A DNA stretch of 64,000 nt from positions 15,376,001-15,440,000 of the forward strand of contig NC_060112.1 in NCBI RefSeq assembly GCF_021155765.1, read 5' to 3'. This stretch comes from Diprion similis. Lineage: Eukaryota; Arthropoda; Insecta; Hymenoptera; Diprionidae. Numbering within the stretch: the first letter of the stretch is position 1; every line of letters starts with the position of its first letter. The notes beneath the pieces were generated by a model. It was not told where the DNA came from. It searched no databases and saw only the letters and a list, made by a program, of their open reading frames with translations. This document shows, one piece after another, positions 50,480 through 64,000 of this stretch. The position numbers and the translations under genes were made by a program.

Positions 50480-53400
50480 ATGATTAACCGGGCGCGACAG
50501 CTGATCCGTGTTTGCAAATTTCACGTGAATACTCCGGGTAGACGCCTCGGCCGATTTCGAATTCCTTTGAAACTTAACCGGGCGGAAATCTGAGATGCGA
50601 TCGACGCGCCCGGTTGAGAGGCACTGGACCCAGAGCTGGTCACGGAAGTCGGCTATTAAAATTAGTGAAGGGACACCGCCCAGCTAAACGAGGGTTCAGA
50701 AGTCCAGCCACCGAAACTTGGCCGGTCTGCAGTCATCTCCGTTACGCAAGCACGGAATCTCTCCTCAATTTGGCACCCGAACAGCTGCTATGTACTTAAC
50801 GTTTTCGACCGGCCAAATATGCCGATGATTATTATACCCCGGGATGATCAGTGTCATATAGCGAAAGCCAAAGTATACGCACGAAAGTCCATCCCGATTT
50901 GAAAGGAATGGAGGAAAAGATGCGGCTCGGATTTCCAATTATACCAGAGTAATTGCACGGTTTATACATTTCTTTGAAAGTAAAAGAAAAGAGTAGCCGA
51001 GTTACAGTCGCTTCACCTTTTTTTACCGACTCTGTGAAAAACTGTGTCATATAAATTAATTCATTATTTCGATGAGGTGCAACTTTTGAACACATTTTCA
51101 ATAGAAAATTCACTTATTTTGGAAACAAAACGGACAGAACAAGAACGAGCGACGCGCTCCTTTGTTTGGGATTTTGCCCCAACTACGTTTTCCGAAAAGT
51201 GAAGGACCAGGGATGGGGGACGAAAGCGTACTACGAATTCACCAGGTGATTTCTACTCGCTCCGGAATAAGGCATCCCCTCCCTGTGAAAGTGGGACAAC
51301 AATTGGAGTCGCGAAGTTCAAGGCGCATGCCCGTCGCAACGAAGGGTTCAACTTTTCGCCCTGTTGTAGGGTTGAGAGTTGAAGTATAATTAATCTTTTC
51401 ACGAATTGCAAGCCCTCGTCCAAACAATGCGAAAATAGTTTTGAGGACTAGAATCGAAGTTCTTCCACTGCAATTATCTACGTACTCGCCATGTTTCCGT
51501 GGACTTCAATTGATGGAAAAATGTTCATATTTGCTGCAATAACTAAACCAATAACATATTCACTCCAAAGTCTCTGAATAGATGTATACTGTTTCGAAAT
51601 CAAGTCAAGTCAATCTTAAAATAAATCATACAAAAATTCTATGATCTCCTATTATTGTAGAAATTACCATTACAGTACCTCGATTACCCACAAGTTCGTG
51701 AATTCTATTGTCATTACAAGAAAAAGCAATAAAGCAAACATTGATACCAAAAGTCTCTCCGTGTAGAAAAATCATGGTTATTTCGTGAACTGGAATTGAA
51801 TTGAAAATTTTTAACTGCACCATAGAGCGTTTTAAAGCGAACAGAACGTCGCCCATTGCACAGAACTATTTGTCCCAATGCAATTGTGTGCCAGCCGGAG
51901 AAACGAGTCGGGCTTGAAGAGCGGCAGAAATTAATGGCAACGTGCATTCGCGGTTGGGGGACATAATTTTTTTTTTTTTCCCTCTCCTTCGCCGTTTTTC
52001 TCCCTCCGCGGTCGTGTCGTCCTGCTTTCTTTGAATCCTTGATAAAAGGGACGAGGGATGTCGGGATGGATGTGTAAGGAGGAGGATACGTCCAGATCCG
52101 AGAGGTTTGATTATTGCGTTTGTACCCGGAGAAAGGAAGTAGTGCTAGTCCCTCCGATTGACGCACGCAGATGTGACGAGGCGAACAAATAAAATGAGCC
52201 TGGCTCTCGTCGAAGCGCAGACCCGCACTTCATTGTTGGACCAGGGGGGAAAAAAAACCTGTCCTCTTCAGGTATGCCTATATTCACTGTCCCCAAGCCG
52301 GTAGCCGAACCAGTAGCGGACTCTGGGCCCCACTATCAACCAACCCTGTTATGTCTGTGCCGAGCGGTCCATTCAGTCCTATTTATTCAAACACCGGCTC
52401 AAAATATTTACCCTACGTCCCTCTCACGCTGGTAATGGTAGCCGGTGAAAAAGGGGCACAAAAAAAAAAAGGAAAAAGAAATTAGAAAAAAATTGTCAAA
52501 CTCGATGGGTACGGAATTTTTTGTCGTTCACGCACAGAATCCTTGTGTACATTATACGTTATTATATAAACAACCTAGGGAGTGTGAGAGCTGTTCATTT
52601 TGAATGAAAACGTACGGTCAGATCTTGAAATCAAACAAATTCGAGTGATTTTCGGGTCAACGATGTGTTTAGAGCGAAAGCGAGCTTTGAGTATTGTCAA
52701 GTACGCAAACCGATTTCAATCCTGTCTGGTGTGAAGAGGTGTCTGTTGATAATTACTATTCTTGCTGACGTCGCGGCGATGCTATAGTATAAATATAATT
52801 GCGAGAGAAAAGTTGGTATCGATTTTTTTTCGCAATTACAGTACGAATTTTCACCAATTTGAAAAATTTCAACTGCATTAGATATGAAAGTTGGTTTGGA
52901 TAGAAAAAAATGATCTATAAAATACACTCGTCTTCGGCATCGTTGTAAATTTGATTTGGAATTCGATTCCAAATTAAATTTAACATTTTCAAGCACAAAT
53001 TTATCCACGTGATCCGAATTTTCAATATTAAAGGAGAGCTATCAAAGTCGCGTTTGTCGATTGACATGCGACAGAAGGTAATATGGTGTACAGGGTCACT
53101 GACGTCGCCAAATTGTTTCAACTCGTTACTGTTTCGTTCAATGAAGAGGGGGTAACGAGGTGGTGTGATGCATGCATATACACAAAGACTTTGTGTCGCA
53201 AAAAACTTACTTCACTTGGTTAATTTTTGTTCAAGTTGGGCTGTGCAAAGTAAAAAAAAACATTGGGAGTACAACGGTTCGAGACGCTCTTTCCAATGTA
53301 GTTCGGTTTGGAGGGATATTTAACTTCCTGCATATTCCTGGGAATTTATCATCCTGCATTGCAAACGAATAGCAAAACGATTTTTGGAATTCCTATTTAT

Positions 53401-53836
53401 ATTTCTACATTTCGTCGAAATTTCGTCAATTCATGTACCTGCCGTTGGCAGATCGACACGGCTGAATGAGTTATTCATACTAATGAAAAAATAAATGTTC
53501 CATTTCGAAAGTAATTAACTTTGAAATTTGATTGTGTTACGTTCTGAAGTTTGTTCAGATGACGTTATTATTATTGTTATTACTACAATTATCATTATTA
53601 ATAAGCATTCAGAATTCAGCCGCTTAATCCCTGCGAAAAACTTAGTATTCTGTCTTATTTCTGAAAACAATATTAGTTTTATGACCTTCAAGCTTTGACT
53701 CGTTTATATTATTCAAATATTCTTAATTTTGGTATTTTACTTTAACCACTTCTGTTTCTTTCTTTTCTTACAGATTTTAATCCCGATCTCGTCCACAAGA
53801 AAACATATAAGCAGACAACGCCCAAAACCTCGACTG

Positions 53837-53909
53837 ATTATTATTATTAACATTATTATTATTACTATTATTATTATTAGTACCAACATTCTTATTATTA
53901 TTAATTAGA
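53837..53909 (+). repeat. Imperfect (ATT)n microsatellite
   Basis: Repeated ATT units interrupted by AAC, ACT and AGTACC. A shorter similar block lies at about 53,565-53,602, so the two may once have been one tract. Confidence 0.85.
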
Positions 53910-56046
53910 TTATTTTGATTTGTATAATGTGTAATTCTGTACATACTCGCAATTACTCAGAAGTTTGTATATTTGTACATATTTAAGAGACTTAGGTAAT
54001 AGAAATGATCGTGATATTGCAACACGTTATATCGATAAAATTATCTCCTCAATTTACGAGAAATATTACTGTAGTTCTGTCATAATTTGTTTGGATGTCC
54101 GGTGTAAAACTCAACTCAAACTAACGCTTGATAAAATAGATTGTATGACATTTTACCTGCGTTGAAAAACTGTTTCACGATAAATGTTAACTAGAATAAT
54201 AAATACACATCGTTGAATTGCAATCGATATAATGAGTTCTATAATTTACTACGCTTATTTACGCCGAATACTGTAATAACGATCGTTAAATATATTATTG
54301 AAATTAATCCAGGATCGTCCACTTCCTTTTGATCCAAATTATGCTGCACTTCTTCTAATGTTAGTAACGAATTTTGCGTTCGGAAATTCAGATTGGTAAA
54401 ATCCGAGAAATACGATTTACTTTATTAACCGTTCAGCTTTAAACATTTGCTCCTCATATGAATATTTTTTCTAGTAATTCATTTCCATTGCAAAGCGTAA
54501 AAACTCCTCAGCCTCTATGCTTAGAGTATATGTGCGATGAAAAGCCTCAGAATTCACGCTGCTAGATTTCTTCTTTATCTTCTTTCATTCTGAGATTAAC
54601 AAACAACACCTCGCAATGCTTACAACGAGTGAATCAAAAGTATCCATCAACGGCCCGCTTCCTGTTTATATCAACGTAGGTATTAATATCAGTTGAAAGA
54701 CAAGACTTACAGTCTATTCGTCACTGTCACTGTCTCGATAAGCTTAATAAAGTCAATCGTAGCCTGAGCTTCTGTGCTGCCTCAGTGATACCAATATCAT
54801 TTCCCCGCAGCAGCGGCCGGTACGAGAAGCGGAAATTTTGGTCGCTTGAAAAGTATACCCATTAATTTTTTTTTTCGATAGAAATTGAAATCAAGATCGC
54901 ATACATGTTAGGGGTGGGAGTCAAAACTTGGAAGGGTTAATATTACGACAGACCGCTATATCGTAATTTCACACATGAGAAAAATAAAAATAACGAAAGA
55001 TGAATTGCTCGAAATCTTGAGTCAGTTGTTAGTAGTCATTCTAATCAGCGACACTTTCAGAAATCAATATTTCGAACAATTCATTTGTCGTTATTTTATT
55101 ATTTACGTGTTTAAAATTCCCATATATCAGCCGTTCGTAATATTCACCCTTCCAAGTTTTACCCTCTACCCTAGTTTGGATATTCCGCTAGTGCAGCGAC
55201 CTACAATAGCACGCATAAAATAGGACGAGCTGAAAAATAGAAGTTGAAAAAAGGGTGCAAAAAAAGTCCCTCACCATAGTGTGAAGGGGTTGGAATTTAG
55301 CGAAGAGTTTGTCGAGTTCGCCGCGTGGCGACGCTTTCGGAGACAGGGAGACAAATGGCGAGGAAGAGAAAACGAGACGGAGAAAGTGATCGAGCAAGCA
55401 GGCCAGCGCTACTTCAAGATGACTTAATGGACCGCGTTGCAGCGCCGCAGCACGGCGTGAAGAGGAGCAGCGTCTCGCCCTTCAACCCTCTTCCATCCCT
55501 CCTGGTCGCTCTAGCATACTTCAACTGATTTACGTACGAACCGACTACCGAGTGTCCTTGACGTGTCCTGCCGTTTGATACATGTCTGCCAACAGGTTGC
55601 GCTCTTCTCTCCCCTCCGCGTTTTCATTTTCCTCGAGCCAGTCGAGCGTTCGCCACTTTTGATTGTACATCATCGGTATAAGTGATGCACGGTTATTGTT
55701 CGTCACGCGATTGTTAATTGGTGGGAAAATTTTTGTCTTTACACGTTAAGACCGGACTAAAAACCAGTATCTACAATAAGTTTGAGGAGTAAGAAACTCG
55801 ACTACAGCAGCTCTACTTTGACTCGTTAAAACTCTCCTCATTTCGTGCTGCGGACGATCCGTAAAAGCATGCGATCTTCCTCCAGACAGCGGTACAGAAT
55901 TACTTTTTTTTGTGCGTGGTTTTTTTTTCTTCTACTTTTAAGAGAACGTGGGAGCCGCGTGAGCCTGCTGAAAATGATTAGAATAAAAAATAAACTTCCT
56001 CCCGGGGAAGGTATATATACGTGTGTATATATATGCATAAATCTTG

Positions 56047-56051
<5 letters not shown>

Positions 56052-56089
<38 letters not shown>
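56052..56089. repeat. (AT)19 microsatellite
   Basis: Nineteen perfect AT units, self-complementary and able to form a cruciform. Further ATGTGTATA-type sequence flanks it. Confidence 0.95.
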
Positions 56090-56093
<4 letters not shown>

Positions 56094-58098
56094 ATATTGT
56101 AAAGATTTTATATTTTTTAGGGTGAGTATTTTTTTCTGGTTTCCCTCCGCAAGTGAATGAGTGTAGGCGATGCAAAGGTCGGTGGATACCTATCTCTTAA
56201 ATGTATTAAATGAAGAAGGAGACAGGGAAGAAAGGTAAAAAAAATGAAGAGATATGGGAAGAGAGAGTTGGAGCCAAGGAAAAGAGCTTGTGAAAGCGGG
56301 AAATCGTCCGTTTTATTATAATGAAAATACGCACGTTAACTCAGCACTTCTTATAGGTCAGCCTAAATTTAGGGCAAGGTATTATGACTGGTGTTTGAGA
56401 TTAATGATGGATTAGATTCACCGTAAAAACACCCAAGATTGCGATTTTCAAATTTTGAAGTTGAAATTTTTGTTGTTCATTTTCATGAATAATTTTTTTG
56501 AATTTTATTGTTGAATATAAAAAATTTCGAGATTGTCGTTCCGAAATCGCGCAACGTTTGAAATAAAGCCTTCGTGAATTTAATTTCTGCCGAATTCAAA
56601 TTTTAACTCACTTCACCTCGCAACCAATGATAATTCATCAAGAATTATCAACTGTTGGATTTGTATTAAATGAACGAGTATAATACCATACTATTTCCAT
56701 AATATATACTATAGTGTTGACTATAAACATACATCGATGGGTGCGCGAATATATAAATTGAGACATTTCATGAAATTAGTAATCACGCGGGCGACTGGGC
56801 GGCGTGTTTTTTATTCATTTCTATTATTATTTGAAAGGTTGGTTAGCCACTGGCTGATTTCATCGTAGCCACATCGTTGGAAGTGAACGTGTGTCACAGC
56901 CTGATGAGCGAGAGTAGCTGCGGGAAAATCTATTATCGAACGTAATTTACCCCCGGCTATCAGATTTTCACGAAGACGTGAAAGTGATACGAAGCTTCCA
57001 GCTACACAGCCATAATTTTCGGGACATAATGGAGGCGTCTGTGCGATATGACGCGACGACAAATTGAGTTGCTGTCCAATGCACCGAGGCGGGTAAGTCG
57101 TATTGGCAAAAACTACGATTATTTTGCAACGGCGGTTTGATCAAGATTTCACAAAAATTACAGAGAAACGTTTGACTGAGGTTTTTTCAGGAAATCATGC
57201 TTCTGACACCCCCGTCAAATCGAAATGCCATTCGTGCCATGCTTTTTACACAATTTCTTTTACCCGGCTGCTTGCGGACGTGCAACGCGAGGCGTTAAGC
57301 CGAGGCCTGAAGTCTCAAAATCGAGCTTTACTGGTTAGGTTTATGTTACATGAGTGGAAGATTTTTTGCAGCGCAAGCTTCGTCAAAAGTGTAATCCAGA
57401 AAAAGTCGTGGAAGTATAACGCGCCAAATTTATATAACCACGATGTTCCATTGGACGTATTGCGGAAATAAAACAAGGTGAAAGAAATAACCGGAAGTAT
57501 AGAAGGCAGGGTTGAAAACAGGAGTGAGAATGAACGGGGGCTTTCGAAAGCCAATCAGCGTTACGAAAATTATAACATTTCAAAATATTGGCTCAATTAA
57601 TTATGACCAGCTGTTACGAGGTCGGGCTTTCCTCTCTGTGTCGTTTCATTTTGCACTATTTTTATTTTTTCCATATACATCATACCAATATATTCTTGTA
57701 GATACGCCAGAGTAAAACGAGTATTTTACATTTTTTGAGTTTAGTTAGAAATTCTTATCCGTAATAGGCAACGTACGGTTATTACCGCAATTTACGAACC
57801 TAGTTTACGTATATGTATGGATATATCTGAATTCTACACGTGCTGTATCTGGAAAGTCAAAATATTAGTTGCGGATAATTTTTCATCGGCAAATAAAATC
57901 GTTCTAAGTTAGTTCTTACTTCTAAGCTTATTTTATACTACCGGGACACATACGATGGATTTGAGTAGTAATTTTCTGCGTTGAATTGACTTATGACGAG
58001 ATTGTATTTTCTAATTTGAATGTGAATGAAAATAATAGCCTTCCAATTTCATTTTTCCCGAAAAATTAGGCCTGATAGGGACAATTTCTTTTTTGTTT

Positions 58099-58125
58099 TG
58101 TGTGTGTGTGTGTGTGTGTGTGTGT
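58099..58125 (+). repeat. (TG)13 microsatellite
   Basis: Thirteen TG units after a T-rich lead-in, in intergenic DNA. Confidence 0.93.
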
Positions 58126-60705
58126 CACGAGAACGTGGCATTCTCATTAATTCTTACAAAAGGGTACTAATGGAGTTGAAAAAAACATCTCCAATGTAAG
58201 TTCATCTATTTTGAAACACTTCTGTTCTAGTTTTGAAGGCCGCGGTATTATTTAAGTACCGTTTTGTTCTTTTGCTTTTGTTGAGCAATTTTCCCCACTG
58301 TGCCGAAACCATAATTGAATACGACGGGATCGTAGTGACAGCCATTCAATAATAATGAATTTAGTTAACAACAAATAAAATCGCTCCGGCTGGACAGTAA
58401 AAAAGACTTGTGGGATTTAAAAAATTCCTTTTGAAAACTGTGTAATCGCTCTCGTAGCGTACCGCATGTCCCAATTAAAATCCGCTAACGAGAGAAAAAC
58501 AGTCTGCTCTGATGTGTATTTTTTAATCTAGAATATAACACTCGTCAGTTTCATGTAAATATTTCCAATTTCCTCTGGAAATTTTTTGGATTCAGAACCC
58601 CCTTGCATTTGAAGTAGTAGAACATATTCATCGAGATAAATAGTCTGGTATTGAAGTAATATTGGAATATTCGATACAATTTAAAAGGTGACATCAGAGG
58701 TTTTAGGGAAATCAGTTTTATGCTTTATAAATGTTTTGAGACTTCTTGCTTACTCGATTTGTTCAAATAGTTAATGTTCAAGTGAGATACTTTTCGTTGT
58801 TAATGAAAGCATTCTCCAGAGATGATCCTTATTATAATTTCGATACTACCCAACGTCTATTTTTAACGAAAAATTAAACTCATAACTTTTTTAATTTTCA
58901 TCCATTTTGTACACAAAAATTTTTGTAACAAATAACAAGCCAATAAAAAAATCTATCGTTCAAGAAAATGCGATAGTAAAAAGAATGTTAAGCAATGATT
59001 CCCAAAATGAATGAAATGTCTCGATAATGTTTTCAACGAACAGGATTTTCAACTCGAAATGCATACACTTCAAAAAATTTCTCGTATATCCATGAAAGCC
59101 AGTTTCAATCGTACGGTATCCGATTGGCTTCAGTTTTGAATGAAAAACACGTGTTTCGTAATTCATTCTCAACATTCGCAAGGTACACACATTGGTTTAC
59201 CCGCAACCGGCAATGACGAAGGAGGGAGACCCAATCTTGTAATAAGTGACACGTACCTAAATACAGGCGGACGAACGGACACAGATACAAACGTAAATGG
59301 CTGTTCGCCAACAGGTGGCGTTGACATTCTACGTTAACGAACTACACCCTTGCCTGTCAGCGTCCTCAATGAGGGTTCATAATTTTGCCTCGCCCTCAGT
59401 CTCGCAGCAACGTATCCCCCCTTTCACGCCTCGCCACGACTTCCTGTGTTTACGCAAGGACCCCTGTTTCAGCGTGTTGATGAGCGCGAGCGTTGAGATT
59501 AAGATTTTTTATCAATAACTTTTTTCACAGATGGAAGGGAGAATTTTTCCTTCCAGTACCACATGTATGGGAAAAATTATCAAACTGCACGGACAGAAGT
59601 TTCTGTATGTGCTTAACCATACAGTCCTTAATTATTTACATTTTTCACCGTAACAGGATAATATAGCTCTGAGTTTAAAATGAAGGTAAGTCTTGTAATT
59701 GCAGGCAGAAAATTGATTCGTGCGATCCGCAGAAGTCAAATTTTCTATCGGGTAGGCAATTTTTGATCAAGTAAAAAGTAGGAGACGATAAATACATATT
59801 TTGAAAAAAGAGTTTTCAATAAATCTAAACAACTTTTACCTTGTTTATAGCTCTCAACCACGGTAAAATTTACGTTTTGTATTCGTACAACGAACGGAGT
59901 GAACCTCATTATCATTACGAAACGTCAGTATGTGAATTAGGCAGACTTTGTAAAGTATCCGCGTTGCGGGCAGTGAAACGGCTTTCCGGGCGAACTGCCT
60001 GCAGTATCGTAATATATATGCCTGCATGAGTGAATATTATATACTTTAATACTCTTCCAACGTATATTTAAAATTGTTATTATTTTTATCAACCGCAAAA
60101 GCTCACTCGCTTTGCCATCAGCGCAACTGCCGCGAATTTTCACCATAATTCCCTTCTTACCAGCTTTTTGGCCAGTCGAGGATAAATCGCCCTGCGATTT
60201 TCATTCCCTAATTTATGAATTGTAATCGCGCGTTTTTCCACCCTGCTTTTCCCACCACTCGCGTATCTCGGGTGAACCCGTGTTTTAGGCACATACGCCA
60301 ACGTTTACTGGGCGGGGGAAACTTTTTAACACTTGTCGCATCGGTCAATATACGAGAGGAATAAAATACTACGGTGCATATCGGACACTGGCAGAAAAAT
60401 ATACGAACTGCGAAATAACCGACGGAAATCTGCAGAATATGATAAAAAATAGCCACCCTAAAGCTGGAGATAAAACTGTGAACAGAAAAAAAATTAAAAA
60501 AAATAACGGCAGTGGCAGCTCGTGTAATCAAGGCGAACCGGATATAATCGTAGATTTGCATAACGTTCCGGCCCAATTTGAGTAGTTACCGGGTAACGCT
60601 CGGTTCCGCAAGTTATCGGCACAAATATTGCCTGATCGGAAACAGCAACATACCGAGGTGGCGTGTGTGCTCTGTAGCGAGATCAAAACGAGACGAATAT
60701 GTATA

Positions 60706-61765
60706 CAGGGTGGGCCAAAGAGAAATAAAAAACAAAAAACGACAGGCCTGATTAGAAACGTGAATAACATCCAAACGTTTGATCAACTTTCAAAAACTTA
60801 CTTTCCTTTGAAAGTAAAAAATCGGAGCTCTTGAAAAACAGCTTTTGAAAAGTTGCCGAAAGACTGAAAAATGTTAATATTCAAAAATATTCAACGCAAT
60901 TTCCTTCTGAAATTATGATTCGAATATTAATTGTCACATATTAGAAATTCTCCGAGATTTTATTCACGTGACTTTTTAGACATTGGCGAATTACGTAGAG
61001 CATCACACTCTAACTCGTGGGAGAGAAGTTTTCACCGTTTCGTGGAAGTTGAAGTTACATGGCTTGTTTTATTACTCTCCAGTTCATGAGATATTGCATC
61101 TTGGCCAAGGAGAGTTCTGGCAATCATATCGAAGTTAGTAACGTTATCGTAACAATTCATGCCGAGGAAAAATTGCTATTTCGGATTCTTGAAATTGTCT
61201 GAGATTTAGTATACCGTAATAAAACAAAACACACTCATACTTGGAAATCTTAGTTCTTTCAAAATCTTTGTAAAATTAAGAAAAGAGTCTTTTTCACCCC
61301 AACGTTTCGTTACGATAACGTTACTAACTTCAACCTCATTTCTGGCAGTAATAACCGTAAATAACTGAATTACGCTTCCGATTTACGTTTACGCGTTGCT
61401 CATATTGATTATTAGCAAAGTTTGAAGTATTAAAAATCAACGAAATAAACGAAAAACGCAGTGTTGTACATTTTTTTTTCATGATCAATTGAACCAAAAT
61501 AAAGTAGTCCTTGAATCATAATTTAAGATCGAAAACAATTGAACATTAATCAATATTAATTTCTCTCAGTTTCCTAGCGACTTTATCAAAACCCAATTTT
61601 TAAGACCTTGTATCTCATCAGCTATTACAAATTTTTCAAATTTTTAAACGTGACACGAAAGATTCATTCTTCTAGTTTCAAGCAAAATAAGTTCTCCAGA
61701 AATCGGTCAACGCGTTCGGATTTAATTCACATTTCAAATCAGTCACATTTTTTTTGCCCACCTTA
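60706..61765. mobile_element. Foldback (long terminal inverted repeat) DNA transposon, non-autonomous
   Basis: The ends read CAGGGTGGGC and, on the opposite strand, TAAGGTGGGC, each flanked by TA (or TATA), as expected of TA-targeting elements such as Tc1/mariner. Inside, 60,749-60,815 matches the reverse complement of 61,675-61,741 at roughly three quarters identity by eye. The innermost arms (61,131-61,153 and 61,309-61,331) are perfect inverted copies. All pairs are centred near 61,232, so the roughly 1.06 kb forms one large degenerate palindrome with a 155-nt spacer. The middle parts of the arms match poorly, implying indels. There is no transposase-like frame, so mobilisation would need an enzyme from elsewhere. 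Family assignment is inference. Confidence 0.65.
61131..61331. repeat. Perfect 23-bp inverted repeat at the core of the foldback element
   Basis: The 23 bases at 61,131-61,153 are the exact reverse complement of 61,309-61,331, including the core TTAGTAACGTTATCG. They are separated by 155 nt and centred on the same point as the outer ends of the element. Confidence 0.9.
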
Positions 61766-64000
61766 TATATAAATCTACCGGCTTACTCTGACGCGTGAAT
61801 TTTTTGCCCGCAGATCCGCTTGAGCGTGCGGTAAAAACGCTACCGATAAAAGATAATAAAAAAAAATAAAATAAAATGCGGAATATAACAGAGTGAAGCA
61901 GAACAAAAGAAGAAAAAAAACTTACTTGCAAATAACTGAAAACTAAAATAGAAATAACTTATAAAAAAAATGAAAAAAATGAGACGATACGCTGGTGTTT
62001 AAAAAAATTGTTCTACATACAACCGGATCTGGAACCCGTATGGCTTTTATATGCGCACCCGCTGCTGCGTACACGCATTATCTATTATTCACCTGCATGG
62101 CAAAAGGGAGGCGGGTACGCATGCTTTGGTACAAAACCAGGTATTGTTTATCTCGAAAAAACACTCGGTGCGCTTGTGGACGCAGGTGTATGGTGTATAA
62201 AACGGACACCAGCCATGGGTTATTCACTGGTACAATAAAATATCACTTTAATATTCATTTCGTGTTACGGGTGGATTCCGCGAGCCCAATTGCGCTCAAA
62301 TAAAGCTACAGCTGTTGTTCTTCTTACCGCCACTTTCTATGTTTTTTTTTTTTTTTTTATTAAAACTTCATGAAAATACAGAGAAAATATCATTCACTGC
62401 GTGCTCTACATCGGTTGGCGATATTACAATTGAACCTGCGTTTCGAACGAGGGTTAATAGCAAATTCATGAATCACTTGTTGTATACAGTTATTAATATA
62501 ACAGCTGTTGTATTAGTGGATTTCACCGGGGTTCTCTAAATGGTTACACTATACAATCACAATTGTTTACGATTAATAATTATGATCGTATGCATGATAC
62601 TGTCGAGGATTAACAGAGATTATCGAAATCCTACCAAGCACACAGCTGGAACAATAAGTAGAATTATTTTTTGTCATTTTATTTACTCAAAATTTAAATC
62701 ACACGTTATTATGTTCACTGTTTGCTGTACGTGAAAATCACACTGCATAGCCACAGAAGAAAATTGAAGGATAATCAATTCTACAATTCCTATCATCGGT
62801 GACCGAATCTCGTAATCAAATTCAGTATCAGCTTGGATTACTTCTCAGTGTATCGAAGTCATCGAAGTGCAGTAAACTGATTTTGTACCGTAGCCCAAGA
62901 AATTCGGACCAGATTGAAATCCTATTCCTGCTGATGTTTGAGGAAAAAAAAACAAAAAAAAAAAACAACCCGACATCCGCGTTTCTTGTCATAACACGTA
63001 ATAGGTTTGCTTATCTGAAGTAGGTACACGGTCTCTCGGTTGCACGTATATTCGGTGAGAGGAACTTCCACCTTTCATTTCACTTCCACAAACGAGAATT
63101 TTCTCGACTGGTGATAAAGACTCATACATGTTAGTGGAGGCGGGTTGAGAAATTTCCGGAGATAGCTCGTGCCGTACTCGTTAAATGTGGTATCAGTGAA
63201 ATTGCTTGGTTACCAGAGCTGTAAAATTTGTCATTCTGTTTTCAAACTATAAAAATATACTGACTGAATATTCCACGACGGGAGACGAGTTTCAGTCTTT
63301 ACAGCTCATACGATTTTAGATGCAGCAAATGGCGCCAACGAAATACGAGAATGTTGGCCGACGATTGAACCACAATCTTAAAGAAGGAACATGTACCGAT
63401 ATCACGAAGTATTAAATCGAATGTTACTCTTAAACTGACAATAGAGGACGGCAGGCTGACGTGAGAATGTTTTATCGTAACGCTTCAGAAACGCTGATAA
63501 CTCAACTTCAGATCACTTCCAAATTAACAATGAGTACAATGTAGGAAAGACGGATTACTTTAGCGTCGTAGACCGTTAAAGATGTTTAAAAATGGTAGAA
63601 GATTGAACAAAAGGAATTCGATTCATGAATTGTTCAATGATTTTACTGGAAAGAATTTTCAAGCCAAAAGTCAAAGCTGAGAATAAGCCTATAAACGAAA
63701 TCTGCTTTCGCATACAAGTTGAAACATATTTCAGCTGGCAGCCTCGACCAAAATGTATTTCTCGTATTGAATATCAAATGGAGTCCGAGAGATAGGGAAA
63801 CCATCGATATAACTCATGTGAATCCAATCTCGGTCCATAATTCTATTTAAAAGCATTAGTTTCGACCGCATCGATGTCGAACGTGCAGGCAGCTCGACGC
63901 TCTTCGTCTGACGTAGACGCGGCGGGATGAAAAGAGAAATGGAGAGACCTGGAGAAAGAGACAAACGGAACTTAGTGCAGGGACGTACAAGGACGAAAAC
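61766..64000. other. Intergenic stretch with no recognised gene
   Basis: A poly-T run lies at about 62,342-62,359 and A-rich runs near 61,860 and 62,946. Short frames near 62,000-62,300 show no recognisable domain. I see nothing else here. Confidence 0.55.

Larger units (their letters stand above)
35670..60705. other. Long gene-poor stretch
   Basis: I recognise no coding gene or RNA gene in these 25 kb. Microsatellites, a poly-G tract, a CpG-rich patch and a tandem TATA pair are listed separately. The longest frame (37,416-38,294, minus) opens at a GTG, not an ATG, and includes the translated (GA)n repeat, so it is not credible. A 12-bp direct repeat, TACACGAGATAA, occurs twice within 48,240-48,275. 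Undetected exons of genes with small exons remain possible. Confidence 0.55.

Overview
This is eukaryotic nuclear DNA, most likely from a holometabolous insect; Hymenoptera is my guess, not something I can prove here. The evidence is a single-exon Toll receptor of the cysteine-cluster class, an arthropod-style U1 snRNA-like gene, short GT-AG introns, AATAAA polyadenylation signals, abundant microsatellites and very long non-coding stretches. Nothing suggests operons, prokaryotic genes or CRISPR.

Layout. Positions 1-15,199 hold no recognisable gene, only G-rich tracts, a 16-bp inverted repeat (5207/5292) and a CpG-rich patch near 6.0-6.3 kb. At 15.2-17.25 kb on the minus strand lies a two-exon gene for the ciliary coiled-coil protein CFAP53, with a poly(A) signal and a candidate RFX X-box upstream of its start. 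At 20,263-20,413 on the plus strand lies a clear but aberrant U1 snRNA-like gene. Its Sm site and stem-loops I, III and IV are present, but the apical part of stem-loop II is missing and the splice-site-recognition end carries a substitution. At 31,868-35,533 an uninterrupted reading frame encodes a 1221-residue Toll receptor (multiple cysteine cluster type, probably Toll-10/Tollo-like). It is preceded by a CpG-rich patch with a kappaB-like site and by a short upstream ORF, and followed by a consensus splice donor and a poly(A) signal. From 35.7 to 60.7 kb I find only microsatellites and weak signals. At 60,706-61,765 there is a roughly 1.06-kb foldback (long inverted repeat) DNA transposon flanked by TA. 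The remainder to 64,000 is featureless to me.

How the genes relate: I see no functional link between them. CFAP53 would act in axonemes (sperm tails, sensory cilia), the Toll protein at the cell surface, and the U1-like RNA, if expressed, in the nucleus. The observations most worth following are the U1 variant lacking the stem-loop II apex and the foldback element whose innermost arms are perfectly conserved.
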